This document shows, one piece after another, positions 16,519-25,439 of a DNA stretch of 64,000 bases. The notes below the pieces were generated by a model that ran no database searches, had not been told where the DNA came from, and was given only the letters and a program-made list of their open reading frames with translations. The position numbers and the translations under genes are program-made. The stretch is from CAZLMW01 sp964560875 (GTDB lineage Bacteria; Myxococcota_A; UBA9042), in the NCBI GenBank assembly GCA_964560875.1, contig CAZLMW010000003.1, positions 1 to 64,000 of the forward strand. Direction: 5' to 3'. How positions within the stretch are numbered: the stretch's first letter is position 1; each line of letters starts with the position of its first letter.

Positions 16519-19500
16519 TCAACGCACCCAGAGTTTGCTGTAGTGCGGCACGCGACCGTCGTAACCGGCGGCGGGGCTGTGTGTGTAGTGGTGCAGGTGC
16601 AGGTGCTTGCCGAGCGCGTTGAACGGCATCAGGGCGCAGTCGGTGCCAGCGCCGCATCCTTTGCGGAGCGTGTTCATCGTCGCCAGGCTGACCGGCGCGA
16701 TCGCTCGCCACTGCGGTTGCGACACCGGCATGCGCACCCCGGGCGCGAGCTGCATCGACTTGGCGACCCATGCTTTGCCGCCCACGAGCCACGGCTCGAA
16801 CTGGGTGTAGTGCGCGTCCTTCATCGTCTTGGCGTCCGGGATGACCTTGACCAGGCCGGCGCCGGTTTCCACCAACCACGCGGCGGCATGGCGCGACATG
16901 GCCGCGAGTCGGTTGACGTCAACGCAGGCCAGCGGGACCGAGACTTCGCCGCGCCCCATGTTCGCGAGCTTGTCGGTGAGGCGTGACTGGTCGATGCAGT
17001 GTTTGCCAGGCGCGTCGGATTTTCCGCCGAGGCTGCCCGGGACGCTCCAGGGGCTGAGTGCGACCAGCAACGTCCAGCCGCCGCCATCGGTGTCCATGTC
17101 GCAGGCCATCTTCATCGGCGCTTGTTTGAAATCGGGATGGCCGGTGACCCAGTAGGTTCCGGATTTGGCGCCGGGGTTTGTTTTCTTGATGGCGAGGCAG
17201 GACACGGCGGCCTTGTCCTTGGTGTTGAGCGGGCCACAGGTGCCGGTGCCGGGGATGACGGTGTGGGTGCAGCCCGTCTTGGTGTCGCACAGGTCGAGGG
17301 TGCAGCTGACGCCGTCGTCGCACAGATCGGGCCCGTTATGGGCGCACCTGCCGGCTTTCTTGCAGTCGGCATAGCCCCACGGATTGGTGCGGACCAGCCA
17401 AGCCTGGGAGTCGGGCGCCTGTCGGCTGCCAGCGAGCCCAAAACCGCCGTGGCGCAGCGGTACGATCGCGTCGAACCGCTCATCGCTCGATTTGCCGATG
17501 GTCCTGTCCCACCGGACCTTGCCTTGCTCGTCGGTGACCACGATCCATCCATCGCGTTTGCCAGCGCCCTTGGCAGCGGTGAATCCGGCGACAGCGAAGC
17601 CACCCAACGGCAGACGCGTCAACGCATGCCCTTCATCCCCGAGGCTCTTGCCGCCGAAGTTGCGCTGCCACGACAGGTCCCCTTCCTTGTCGAAACGCCA
17701 CAGCATCGCGTCGCCAAAACCGAAGCCGAGCGAGCTGCCCGTCACCGCGAAACCGCCGCCAGGTGTCGCCGCGAGATCGCGGGCAAAGTCGTCCTTGGCC
17801 GTGCCGAAACGGCGGTCCCACAGGACGCTGCCGTCGTCGGCAAAACGCACCAACCAAACGTCGAAGCCGCCCTTGGCGCTGTAGCCCTTGTCGCCGCCGG
17901 TGGACTTGCTGTGGCCGACCGCGAGCAGCTCGGTCGCTTTTCCCTTGGCGATCATCGTCACGTCGAAGAGGTAATCGATGCTCTTGCCGCCAGCGCGCAC
18001 CAGGGTCTTGCCCCAGCGAGGCGCGCCGCTGGCATCGGTCCGCACGACCCAGCCGTCCGCGCTCCCGGCGCTGCCTGTGCGGGTTCGACCCACCGCGGCG
18101 ACGTCGCCTTTGCGCCCCACGGCGACGCCCCATAGCGAGTCTTCGTCAGCGCCGCCGAAGGTGCGCGTCCACAACATCGTGCCGCTGTCGTCGACGCGGG
18201 TGAGCCAGCCATCGGCGCCGCCGCGGTTGCCAAAGAGGGCGGACTTGGACCAGCCGGCGGTGACCACGCCGCTGCCTGGATGGCGGGCGATGGCCACGAA
18301 GCGATCGGCCTTGTTGCCGCCCCACGTCCTGGCCCAGATGGTTTCGCCCGATGGCGTCGCCTGCACCATCCACGCGTGTTCGGTCGAGCTCGAGCCCGTG
18401 GCTGTATAACCTGCGGCCTGGAGGCGGCCATCGCCAAGATCCACCAACGTCGTTGCGTCGTCGTGGTCGGCGGCCTTGCCGTAGAGCACGTCGAACTGTT
18501 CGCGCTGATCGGGAGGCGGGTCCTTCCAGCCCGTCGCCACCGGACATGACGGACGCTCGAGGCACGCGGTCGCCGACCCCGTGTGCACACACCCCTTGGC
18601 GGCGTCGCAGGAGTCTATCGTGCAGGGATCGCCGTCATCGCACGTGTAGACGTCCTCACTGGCGCAGGCGCCGATATCGGCACACTTCACTCGCCCCCAC
18701 GGATCGGCCCGCAGCACCCACAGGTCGCGGTTGGTGGCCGTCGCCAGCGTGTCGCCGATCATGGTCAGCGAGCCGCCTTCGCCCACGTGTACGTCACTCA
18801 AAATGCTGCTGTTTCCGCGCGGGATGTGGCGCTCCCAGGTGGATCGCAGGTTGTCGTCGAGGCCAACTACCCAACCGACGGTCGCCGCCCCGGTCGACGC
18901 TTCGCCCACGGCCACGAACCCCCCGGTGGCGCCGCGAGCGATCGCGCTCAGCGCCTGGTCGCCCGGTGCGCCTACATGACGTTCGACGAGCACGGTGCCG
19001 TTGCGGGCGCGGACGATCCAACCGTCATGGCCGCCGTAGGGGCCGGCGCCGTCGACGCCAACACCGACGGCAGCCCCGGCGCGGGGGCTGGTCACACCCC
19101 GGAGCCGCGCCTTGCCCGACGCCGCGGTCAACTGTGCCCGCCAACGGATCTTGATCGTGCCCGGCCCGGTGTGGAACGCAAAGGTCCATAACGTGCTGTA
19201 GTTATCGCCGTACATGGAGGCGACGGCGATGTCGCCGCCATCCCCCGCTTTCATATCGACATCACGACCGAGGGGAGACGGCGCGTTGAACGGACGCCAC
19301 TCGGTCTTGTTCGGGGCCACGCGGACGTAGATTTTTGCGAGCGTGGGGATGCCTTGCTTGACGCGCGAACGAATCATCAGCACCGGATCGCCATTGAGCG
19401 TCGCGGTGCAGTTGAGCCCGGAGACCAGGCCGCCGCCGGCGCCGAGCTTTTCGAGCAGGACCCCCTTGTTCGACAGGATCACGCCTTTCGTAGCTGATCC

Positions 19501-22500
19501 CGAGGTACCGCAGACCAGCCAGTTGTCGCCGACCTGGGCCGGTCTCATCGGGTTCGGATCGAGCGTGGTGTTCGTCCAGGCGACGCTCCCGCGGGCATCG
19601 AGCCGAGCCGCGAACCCCTTGACGGACTTGCCGACTCGAAGTTGACCGACCGCCAGGCCGCCGCCGTCGGACGCCACACCCCACCGAGCGAGGTTTTCCT
19701 GGTCGGAGGTACCGGTTGTTACCTGCCAGGACCTGCTGCTGCCGGCCGCACACGAGCCGTCCTTGCAGCGGCCCGCGAGGGTGCAGGCGTTGCCGTCGTC
19801 GCACTGGGCTTGGTTGTTGGTGTTGACGCAGCCCTTCTTGGGGTCGCAGGAGTCATCGGTGCACACGTCGTTGTCGTTGCATTGCGCCGGTTCGACGAGC
19901 GCGCACTTGCCGGCGGCGCCGCAGTCGGTATGCCCCCAGGCATCGACGCGCAGGTACCAGGGCCACTGCGGTTGGTTCAATCCGTGCTGGTGACTGAGCA
20001 CGCCGTAGGTGCTGCCGGCCACCGGCGCGAGGTCGACCGGCAAATGTCCCACGCCATCGTTCTTGGGTCCCTGCCAGGTGCGCTGCCACAACACGTTGCC
20101 CTGCATCGTGACACCGGCCAGCCATAGCCGCCGGTACTTGTCGGCGGGCTTGGGTTTAACCGATCCGAGCAGAACGTGACCGCCGGGGCGGGGCGCGAAG
20201 CTGCGCACATTCACCCAGCCGAAGGTGTTGGGGATCGTCCCGGTGTCGATGAGGCGACCATCCAGGTGCAGCCTGGCCAACGACGCGCCGGTCGGGCCGC
20301 GGGTCAACACGTGGATAGCGGTCGAGTCCATGCGCACCGCTGCGATGCTGTGAGGCACCGGCCGTTGCCACGCAACAATGCCCGCGCTGGTCACCTTGAC
20401 GATTCTCGGCTGCGTCCCGTTCCTGCCGACGATCGCGGCCCCGTGCGGCGTCGCGACCAAACCGCCCAAATACCCGGGGCCCAGCGCGGCGCCGGAGCGG
20501 ATCGCGCCGTTACGGGTCACGTGATGCACCAACACATTCGTCTCGGAATTCAGCTGGTTGACCAGGCCTGTAAGCCAGCCGTCATCGGTCGCGGCCAGGC
20601 GCACCGCCCGCAGCGTCCCGGTGAACGTGAGCTTGCGGCTCGTGAGCGTGCTCCCGGACTTGGTGACGCGTCGCACTTCGACGGTGCCGGTGGGCTTTTC
20701 GGGCTCGATCAACATCGCGAGGTTTGGCCCGTCAACAACCATCGCCCGCGCGATCGTGCGTCCCAGCTTGTACAGCGAGGATGTCTTGCCGCCGCGCGGG
20801 TCGAGATAGCTGACGTAGTAGCTGTAGAGCAGGTTGCGGCCGCGCTTGGCGCAGACAGCGAGCGAACCGTCGGGCCACCAGGCTACGGCGGTCGGATAGT
20901 CGTGGTCGCGATAGCCCTTGCCGGTGAACATGGGCTCGGTCTTGATGTAGAGCTTGTTGAAGCCCGCTTTGCAGACACCCGAGGCGCACCGGTCGCCAAG
21001 TGAGCACGGTTGGCCGTCATCGCAAGCGGCGTTATGAAGCGCGCCGCCGTCGTATTTGCAGGCGCTGGCCTTGTCTTTCTTGGTGCCGTCGATACACAGG
21101 TCCTTGGTGCACGGGTTGCCGTCGTCGCACACCTTGGCGGGCGCGATGACCGCCTGGCAGCCCTTGACCTTGTCGCAGCCGTCCAGCGTGCAGAAGTTGT
21201 TGTCCTGGCAGACCTTTGGGGTCGAGCTGCACGCGCCGCCGATGCACTTGTCGCCCTCGGTGCAGACGTCGCCGTCCGTGCAGAAGCTGCCGCCGGGCTT
21301 GTGCTGGCAGCCGTTTACCTTGTTGGGGCCCGTTAATGCCTTGGCATCGCAGCTGTCTGTTGTGCACGCGTTGGCGTCGTCGCAGTTGGCCGGCGCGTGG
21401 AGCTTACAGGTGCCCGACTGGCAGCGATCCTTTTCGGTGCACGCGTCGCCGTCGTCGCATGGATTGACGTTGTTGCTGTGCTGGCAGCCGCCTTTCGACG
21501 TGCAGAAGTCGTCGGTGCAGGCGTTGCTGTCGTCGCATTGCGCCCCGCCGATCGCCGCGCACTTGCCGGCGTTGACGCAGCTGGCTTGTCCCCATGCCGT
21601 GACGCGCACCATCACGGGACGCCTCACGCCGGCCGCGTCGATCGTGCTGCCGACCGCGAGCAGGCTGCCATCGGCGGTCGGTTTGACCGCGCGCAGCTCT
21701 TCGTTTGCGCCGAGATCAAAGTCGCGCTTGAGGACCGCGTTGCCGTGCGCGTCGACAAACCGCAGCCACAGGTTTGCGATGTCATCGGTCTTGCCGGAGC
21801 GCCCCGCCACAACGTAGCTGCTGACCTGCTTGGACGTGCCGAGGACCGCCACGCCGCGGCCGATGTCGTCGCCCGATGATGCGAGCGTCCAGCCACCGCT
21901 GCCGTCGCTGCCGATCTTGACCAGCAGCGATCGTCGCGCCGCACCTTCCCGCCGCCAGCCGCTCATCACGAAGCCGGACGGATCGCGCGCCACCGCGGCG
22001 AGGACCTGGCCGCCGGCGCCGACATGATCGAACTTGCGGTCCCACTTGACCTTGCCGTCCGCGTCGACCGCAACGACCCAACCTTGCAAACGCGCGCCCT
22101 TGGCATTGGTCTGCCCAACCACAACCGCACCACCATCGAGGCGCACATACATCGCCGTCAGGCGGGCTTCGTACAGGCCCGTGAGAGACCAGCTACCGAG
22201 CGTCTTGCCGAGGTCGCTGACACGATAAAGCAGACCGCTGTGTTTGCTGTCACCGTCCTTGCGCCACCCGACCAGCCACCACGCTGCGGCCGACTGGCGC
22301 CCGACGGCCTCAAACACGTCATCGACCACACCCGGAGCGCCGTAGGACTGCTTGAGCGCGATGGACTGGCCCTTGTTGGACAGCCGCACGACGTAGCCCT
22401 GCAACCCCACGTTGTTTTGCGCGCGACGGGCGCCGACAGCGACGACCGACCCGTCATCAAGCCGCATCAAGCCCCGCGCTACGGCCGCGAGATCGGCGAC

Positions 22501-25203
22501 GGGCATGTCGACATGGGTTCGCCACATGCCGCGTCCAGCCGCGTCGACCGCGGTCACCGCCCAGCTAAGCGCCGTTGGTTTGTCGGCGCTTCCCTGCCAT
22601 CTCGCCCCGACCGCGATAAACCCGGTGGTCACACTGCCGTCGACCATTTCGACCGCATCGGCGAGCTGGCCGTGCCATTTGCCACCTTTACTTCCGACGC
22701 CGTCATCGAGCGCAAGCCGCCGGGCGAAGAGCTTGTCGTGGCTGCCCTTGCTGCAGACCCCCGATTGACACGTCGCGCCGAGCTTACAGACGTCGCCGTC
22801 GTTGCACGCCTTGCCGTCGGCGGCAGGCAGGGGCACGCATTGAAACGCCACCGCGCCGGTGGACAGGCAGGTATCGACGAGACACCCGGACGCTTTCTTG
22901 GGGCAGCTGTAGCGCGCGCCCGCCACACACTTGCCGAGCTTGCACCGGTCGTTGAGGGTGCAGCCATCTTTGTCGGCGTCGCAGCCTTTGCCGTCCAGCG
23001 GTGTGGCGTCGAAGACGCACGTGCCTGCGACGCATTTGTCGAGCGTGCATGGCTCCTGGTCGTCACACGGCACCGGCACATGCACGCAACCGGTTGCGCT
23101 GTCGCACTTGCCCGTGGTGCAGGGGTTGTTGTCGTCGCAGATGAGGGCTTTGCCGACGCACTTGCCCTTGGCGCAAGCGGTCTTGGTGGTGCACTTGTCG
23201 CCGTCCGCACACGGCTTGCCATCGACGGCGGGTTGCGCAAAGCACTGGCCGCTCAGCTTGTCGCAGACGTTTGTGGCGCACGTTTGGCCGGACAGCGCGG
23301 GGCATACGACCTGGCTCGCGGGGTTGACCTTGCACTTGGGGGCCGCGCCAGATTTGTCGCAATAGAGCGTGCCGTTGCAGGCGTTGCCATCCTCCTTGTT
23401 GGCGCAATCGGCGGTGGTGATGCACTCGCACAGCGACACCCCGGCGGCGCACTTGCCCGCGACGCAGAAGTCGTTCTTCGTACACTTTTCACCGTCGTTG
23501 CACGGTTGGCCGTCCGTGATTGGCGCGAGCAGACACTTGCCGGTCGCGGCCTGGCACTGGTTGGCGCGGCACGGGATCCCGTCGATCTTGGGACACTGCA
23601 GCGGCTGGGTGAGCTCGCATTTGCCGCTTGCGAGGTTGCAGAAAAGCACGCCGTTGCACTTATTGCCGTCATCGTCCGCGGCGCAATCGGCGCTGCTCTT
23701 GCAGGTGCAGACAAAGGTGCCCGCACAGCTGCCGCCGCTGCAGACGTCGCCCTTTGTGCACTTGTCGCCGTCATCGCACGGAGGCGCTGCCACGGACGGC
23801 GCGTTGGCGGGTTTGCGCTCCCATCGGCAGTTGGGGATGGGGTCGCCCTTCGCCTGGATACAGGGGCGCTGCAGCGCGTCTTCGACCGCGGTCATCGTGC
23901 ATTTACCCGCCAACGGCACGCAGGCGTTCTTCAAGCAGGTCGTGTCGGTGGCGGAAGGGCAAACCAGGACCGTGGCCGGGTTGGTGGCGCAGGCGCCGGA
24001 CTTCAACTCGCAATAGGGCAGGCCGTTACACTTGTTGCCGTCGTCCTTGCCGATGCAGTCCTTGTCGGTCTTGCACAGACACAGGTTGGTCGCGCCCTTG
24101 CAGCTGCCGCCGATGCAGATGTCACCGCCGGTGCAAGCGTCGCCGTCGCTGCAAGCCGTGCCGTGTTGGGGCTTGATGGCGCACGCGCCGGTCGAAGGAT
24201 CGCACGTGTTCTTCTGGCAGGCCTTGTCCTTGGCCTCGCTGCACTTCACCACCGTCGCGGGGTTCACCTTGCAGGTGGAGGTGTTCTTGTCGCAGTAGGG
24301 CACGCCGTTGCAAAAATCACCGTCGTCGGCGCAATCGGCGGTCTTTGCGCACTTGACGACGATGGTGGACCCGCTGCACGTGCCGGCCATGCAGATGTCG
24401 TCGGCCGTCTTCGCGTCGCCGTCGTCGCAGGGCGTCTTGTCGGCCGCGTCGACGAGGCCACACGTGCCCGTCTTCGCGTCGCAGCTATTGGTCTGGCACG
24501 CGGTGTCCTGGTTTGACGCGCACTTGACCACGCTCTTGGGATTGACGCGACACAGCCACGGGAAATGGCTCTTGTCGCAGTACATCGTGCCCTTGCACTT
24601 GTTGTTATCGACGAACGCGGGGCAGTCGCTCGATGTCTTGCAATCGCACCACGACGCACCCGACGCCGGCTTGCACTCACCGGCCTTGCAAGCGCTGTCT
24701 ACCGTGCACGGATCGCCGTCGACGCACGGCGTTCCGTCGGGCGCCGCGACCTTCTTGCACGCGCCATCGGTGGGATCGCACGTCGCCTTTTTGCAAGGCG
24801 TATCAGCGACGGCGGGGCATTGCACAACGGTCGACGGCTTGATGCGGCAGGCGGGTGGCTGCAGAGACAGGTCGCAAAAGAAGGTGCCGTTGCACTGATT
24901 GCCATCTTCGTAGATCGCGCACTCAGCGGTCGACTTGCAGCCCGAAGAGACGACAGGCGCGTCGACTGGAGCCCCGACATCCGCCGGCCCGACATCCCCG
25001 GACCCGACATCGACGACGAGAGCCGAATCCGCCGACTCGGCGCCGACGTCTGAAGCCGCGATGACAGCGTCGTCCGCGCCACCAGGAACATCGATCGCGC
25101 CGGTGGTGTCAGCGCTATCACCGGGCTCGGCAGGCTCGTCGCCGCAGCCGATGATCCCGCCGCTCAGCACCAGAGTGACGATCCATCGCGTCGCCGGTCT
25201 CAT
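16519..25203 (-). CDS. Giant surface lipoprotein: Cys-rich repeats, four propeller-like modules, fibrinogen-like C terminus
   Basis: A 2894-residue protein. The signal ends in GGIIGC (lipobox), followed by an Asp/Ala-rich linker. To about residue 880 it has many DDGxxCTxxDxC and NKCNGxxYCD repeats, a style common in Myxococcota surface proteins. Four beta-rich modules follow, each with repeated GFxAVG and WxxRxD patterns and each closing with a WGxxxC-x(3-5)-C signature (ends near residues 1200, 1750, 2165 and 2605), separated by more Cys-rich repeats. The last 230 residues contain DTDGGGWTLLVAL, typical of fibrinogen-like recognition domains. Adhesion or prey/polymer binding is plausible; no catalytic residues are evident. 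It heads leftward, downstream of two more secreted genes. Confidence 0.9.
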   Translation of the reverse strand: MRPATRWIVTLVLSGGIIGCGDEPAEPGDSADTTGAIDVPGGADDAVIAASDVGAESADSALVVDVGSGDVGPADVGAPVDAPVVSSGCKSTAECAIYEDGNQCNGTFFCDLSLQPPACRIKPSTVVQCPAVADTPCKKATCDPTDGACKKVAAPDGTPCVDGDPCTVDSACKAGECKPASGASWCDCKTSSDCPAFVDNNKCKGTMYCDKSHFPWLCRVNPKSVVKCASNQDTACQTNSCDAKTGTCGLVDAADKTPCDDGDAKTADDICMAGTCSGSTIVVKCAKTADCADDGDFCNGVPYCDKNTSTCKVNPATVVKCSEAKDKACQKNTCDPSTGACAIKPQHGTACSDGDACTGGDICIGGSCKGATNLCLCKTDKDCIGKDDGNKCNGLPYCELKSGACATNPATVLVCPSATDTTCLKNACVPLAGKCTMTAVEDALQRPCIQAKGDPIPNCRWERKPANAPSVAAPPCDDGDKCTKGDVCSGGSCAGTFVCTCKSSADCAADDDGNKCNGVLFCNLASGKCELTQPLQCPKIDGIPCRANQCQAATGKCLLAPITDGQPCNDGEKCTKNDFCVAGKCAAGVSLCECITTADCANKEDGNACNGTLYCDKSGAAPKCKVNPASQVVCPALSGQTCATNVCDKLSGQCFAQPAVDGKPCADGDKCTTKTACAKGKCVGKALICDDNNPCTTGKCDSATGCVHVPVPCDDQEPCTLDKCVAGTCVFDATPLDGKGCDADKDGCTLNDRCKLGKCVAGARYSCPKKASGCLVDTCLSTGAVAFQCVPLPAADGKACNDGDVCKLGATCQSGVCSKGSHDKLFARRLALDDGVGSKGGKWHGQLADAVEMVDGSVTTGFIAVGARWQGSADKPTALSWAVTAVDAAGRGMWRTHVDMPVADLAAVARGLMRLDDGSVVAVGARRAQNNVGLQGYVVRLSNKGQSIALKQSYGAPGVVDDVFEAVGRQSAAAWWLVGWRKDGDSKHSGLLYRVSDLGKTLGSWSLTGLYEARLTAMYVRLDGGAVVVGQTNAKGARLQGWVVAVDADGKVKWDRKFDHVGAGGQVLAAVARDPSGFVMSGWRREGAARRSLLVKIGSDGSGGWTLASSGDDIGRGVAVLGTSKQVSSYVVAGRSGKTDDIANLWLRFVDAHGNAVLKRDFDLGANEELRAVKPTADGSLLAVGSTIDAAGVRRPVMVRVTAWGQASCVNAGKCAAIGGAQCDDSNACTDDFCTSKGGCQHSNNVNPCDDGDACTEKDRCQSGTCKLHAPANCDDANACTTDSCDAKALTGPNKVNGCQHKPGGSFCTDGDVCTEGDKCIGGACSSTPKVCQDNNFCTLDGCDKVKGCQAVIAPAKVCDDGNPCTKDLCIDGTKKDKASACKYDGGALHNAACDDGQPCSLGDRCASGVCKAGFNKLYIKTEPMFTGKGYRDHDYPTAVAWWPDGSLAVCAKRGRNLLYSYYVSYLDPRGGKTSSLYKLGRTIARAMVVDGPNLAMLIEPEKPTGTVEVRRVTKSGSTLTSRKLTFTGTLRAVRLAATDDGWLTGLVNQLNSETNVLVHHVTRNGAIRSGAALGPGYLGGLVATPHGAAIVGRNGTQPRIVKVTSAGIVAWQRPVPHSIAAVRMDSTAIHVLTRGPTGASLARLHLDGRLIDTGTIPNTFGWVNVRSFAPRPGGHVLLGSVKPKPADKYRRLWLAGVTMQGNVLWQRTWQGPKNDGVGHLPVDLAPVAGSTYGVLSHQHGLNQPQWPWYLRVDAWGHTDCGAAGKCALVEPAQCNDNDVCTDDSCDPKKGCVNTNNQAQCDDGNACTLAGRCKDGSCAAGSSRSWQVTTGTSDQENLARWGVASDGGGLAVGQLRVGKSVKGFAARLDARGSVAWTNTTLDPNPMRPAQVGDNWLVCGTSGSATKGVILSNKGVLLEKLGAGGGLVSGLNCTATLNGDPVLMIRSRVKQGIPTLAKIYVRVAPNKTEWRPFNAPSPLGRDVDMKAGDGGDIAVASMYGDNYSTLWTFAFHTGPGTIKIRWRAQLTAASGKARLRGVTSPRAGAAVGVGVDGAGPYGGHDGWIVRARNGTVLVERHVGAPGDQALSAIARGATGGFVAVGEASTGAATVGWVVGLDDNLRSTWERHIPRGNSSILSDVHVGEGGSLTMIGDTLATATNRDLWVLRADPWGRVKCADIGACASEDVYTCDDGDPCTIDSCDAAKGCVHTGSATACLERPSCPVATGWKDPPPDQREQFDVLYGKAADHDDATTLVDLGDGRLQAAGYTATGSSSTEHAWMVQATPSGETIWARTWGGNKADRFVAIARHPGSGVVTAGWSKSALFGNRGGADGWLTRVDDSGTMLWTRTFGGADEDSLWGVAVGRKGDVAAVGRTRTGSAGSADGWVVRTDASGAPRWGKTLVRAGGKSIDYLFDVTMIAKGKATELLAVGHSKSTGGDKGYSAKGGFDVWLVRFADDGSVLWDRRFGTAKDDFARDLAATPGGGFAVTGSSLGFGFGDAMLWRFDKEGDLSWQRNFGGKSLGDEGHALTRLPLGGFAVAGFTAAKGAGKRDGWIVVTDEQGKVRWDRTIGKSSDERFDAIVPLRHGGFGLAGSRQAPDSQAWLVRTNPWGYADCKKAGRCAHNGPDLCDDGVSCTLDLCDTKTGCTHTVIPGTGTCGPLNTKDKAAVSCLAIKKTNPGAKSGTYWVTGHPDFKQAPMKMACDMDTDGGGWTLLVALSPWSVPGSLGGKSDAPGKHCIDQSRLTDKLANMGRGEVSVPLACVDVNRLAAMSRHAAAWLVETGAGLVKVIPDAKTMKDAHYTQFEPWLVGGKAWVAKSMQLAPGVRMPVSQPQWRAIAPVSLATMNTLRKGCGAGTDCALMPFNALGKHLHLHHYTHSPAAGYDGRVPHYSKLWVR

Positions 25204-25439
25204 CGATCGCTCCGAGGTTGTTGTCCTACCGATGCCAGGTGAACTGGCCGCTGCTCAACAAGTGGTCGTCGTGCAGCGCGCGGGTGCGCTGAACCTGGCC
25301 GCGGAACGTCCGTCTTCCTGGCGATGGCGACGGCGAGCTTCTTAACCGACGTGTCGGCCTGCCGGGCGTCCACGTTGTAGAATTCGCAGAGCAACTTTCG
25401 CGCCAGCGCAGTTCCGACGACGCTAGCCGTCGGTTGCAG
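25204..25439. other. Intergenic region between two large secreted-protein genes
   Basis: These 236 bases hold the presumed promoter of the giant lipoprotein gene. I see no gene or clear palindrome. Confidence 0.4.

Noticed and set aside
22024..24516. An 830-codon open frame opposite the giant lipoprotein gene, plus similar long frames at 3672-5429, 7525-9240, 12747-14375, 25647-27407 and 59439-61235
   Set aside because: They lie antisense to convincing genes, translate to Ala/Arg/Gly/Val-rich sequence without domains or starts, and are expected in GC-rich DNA.
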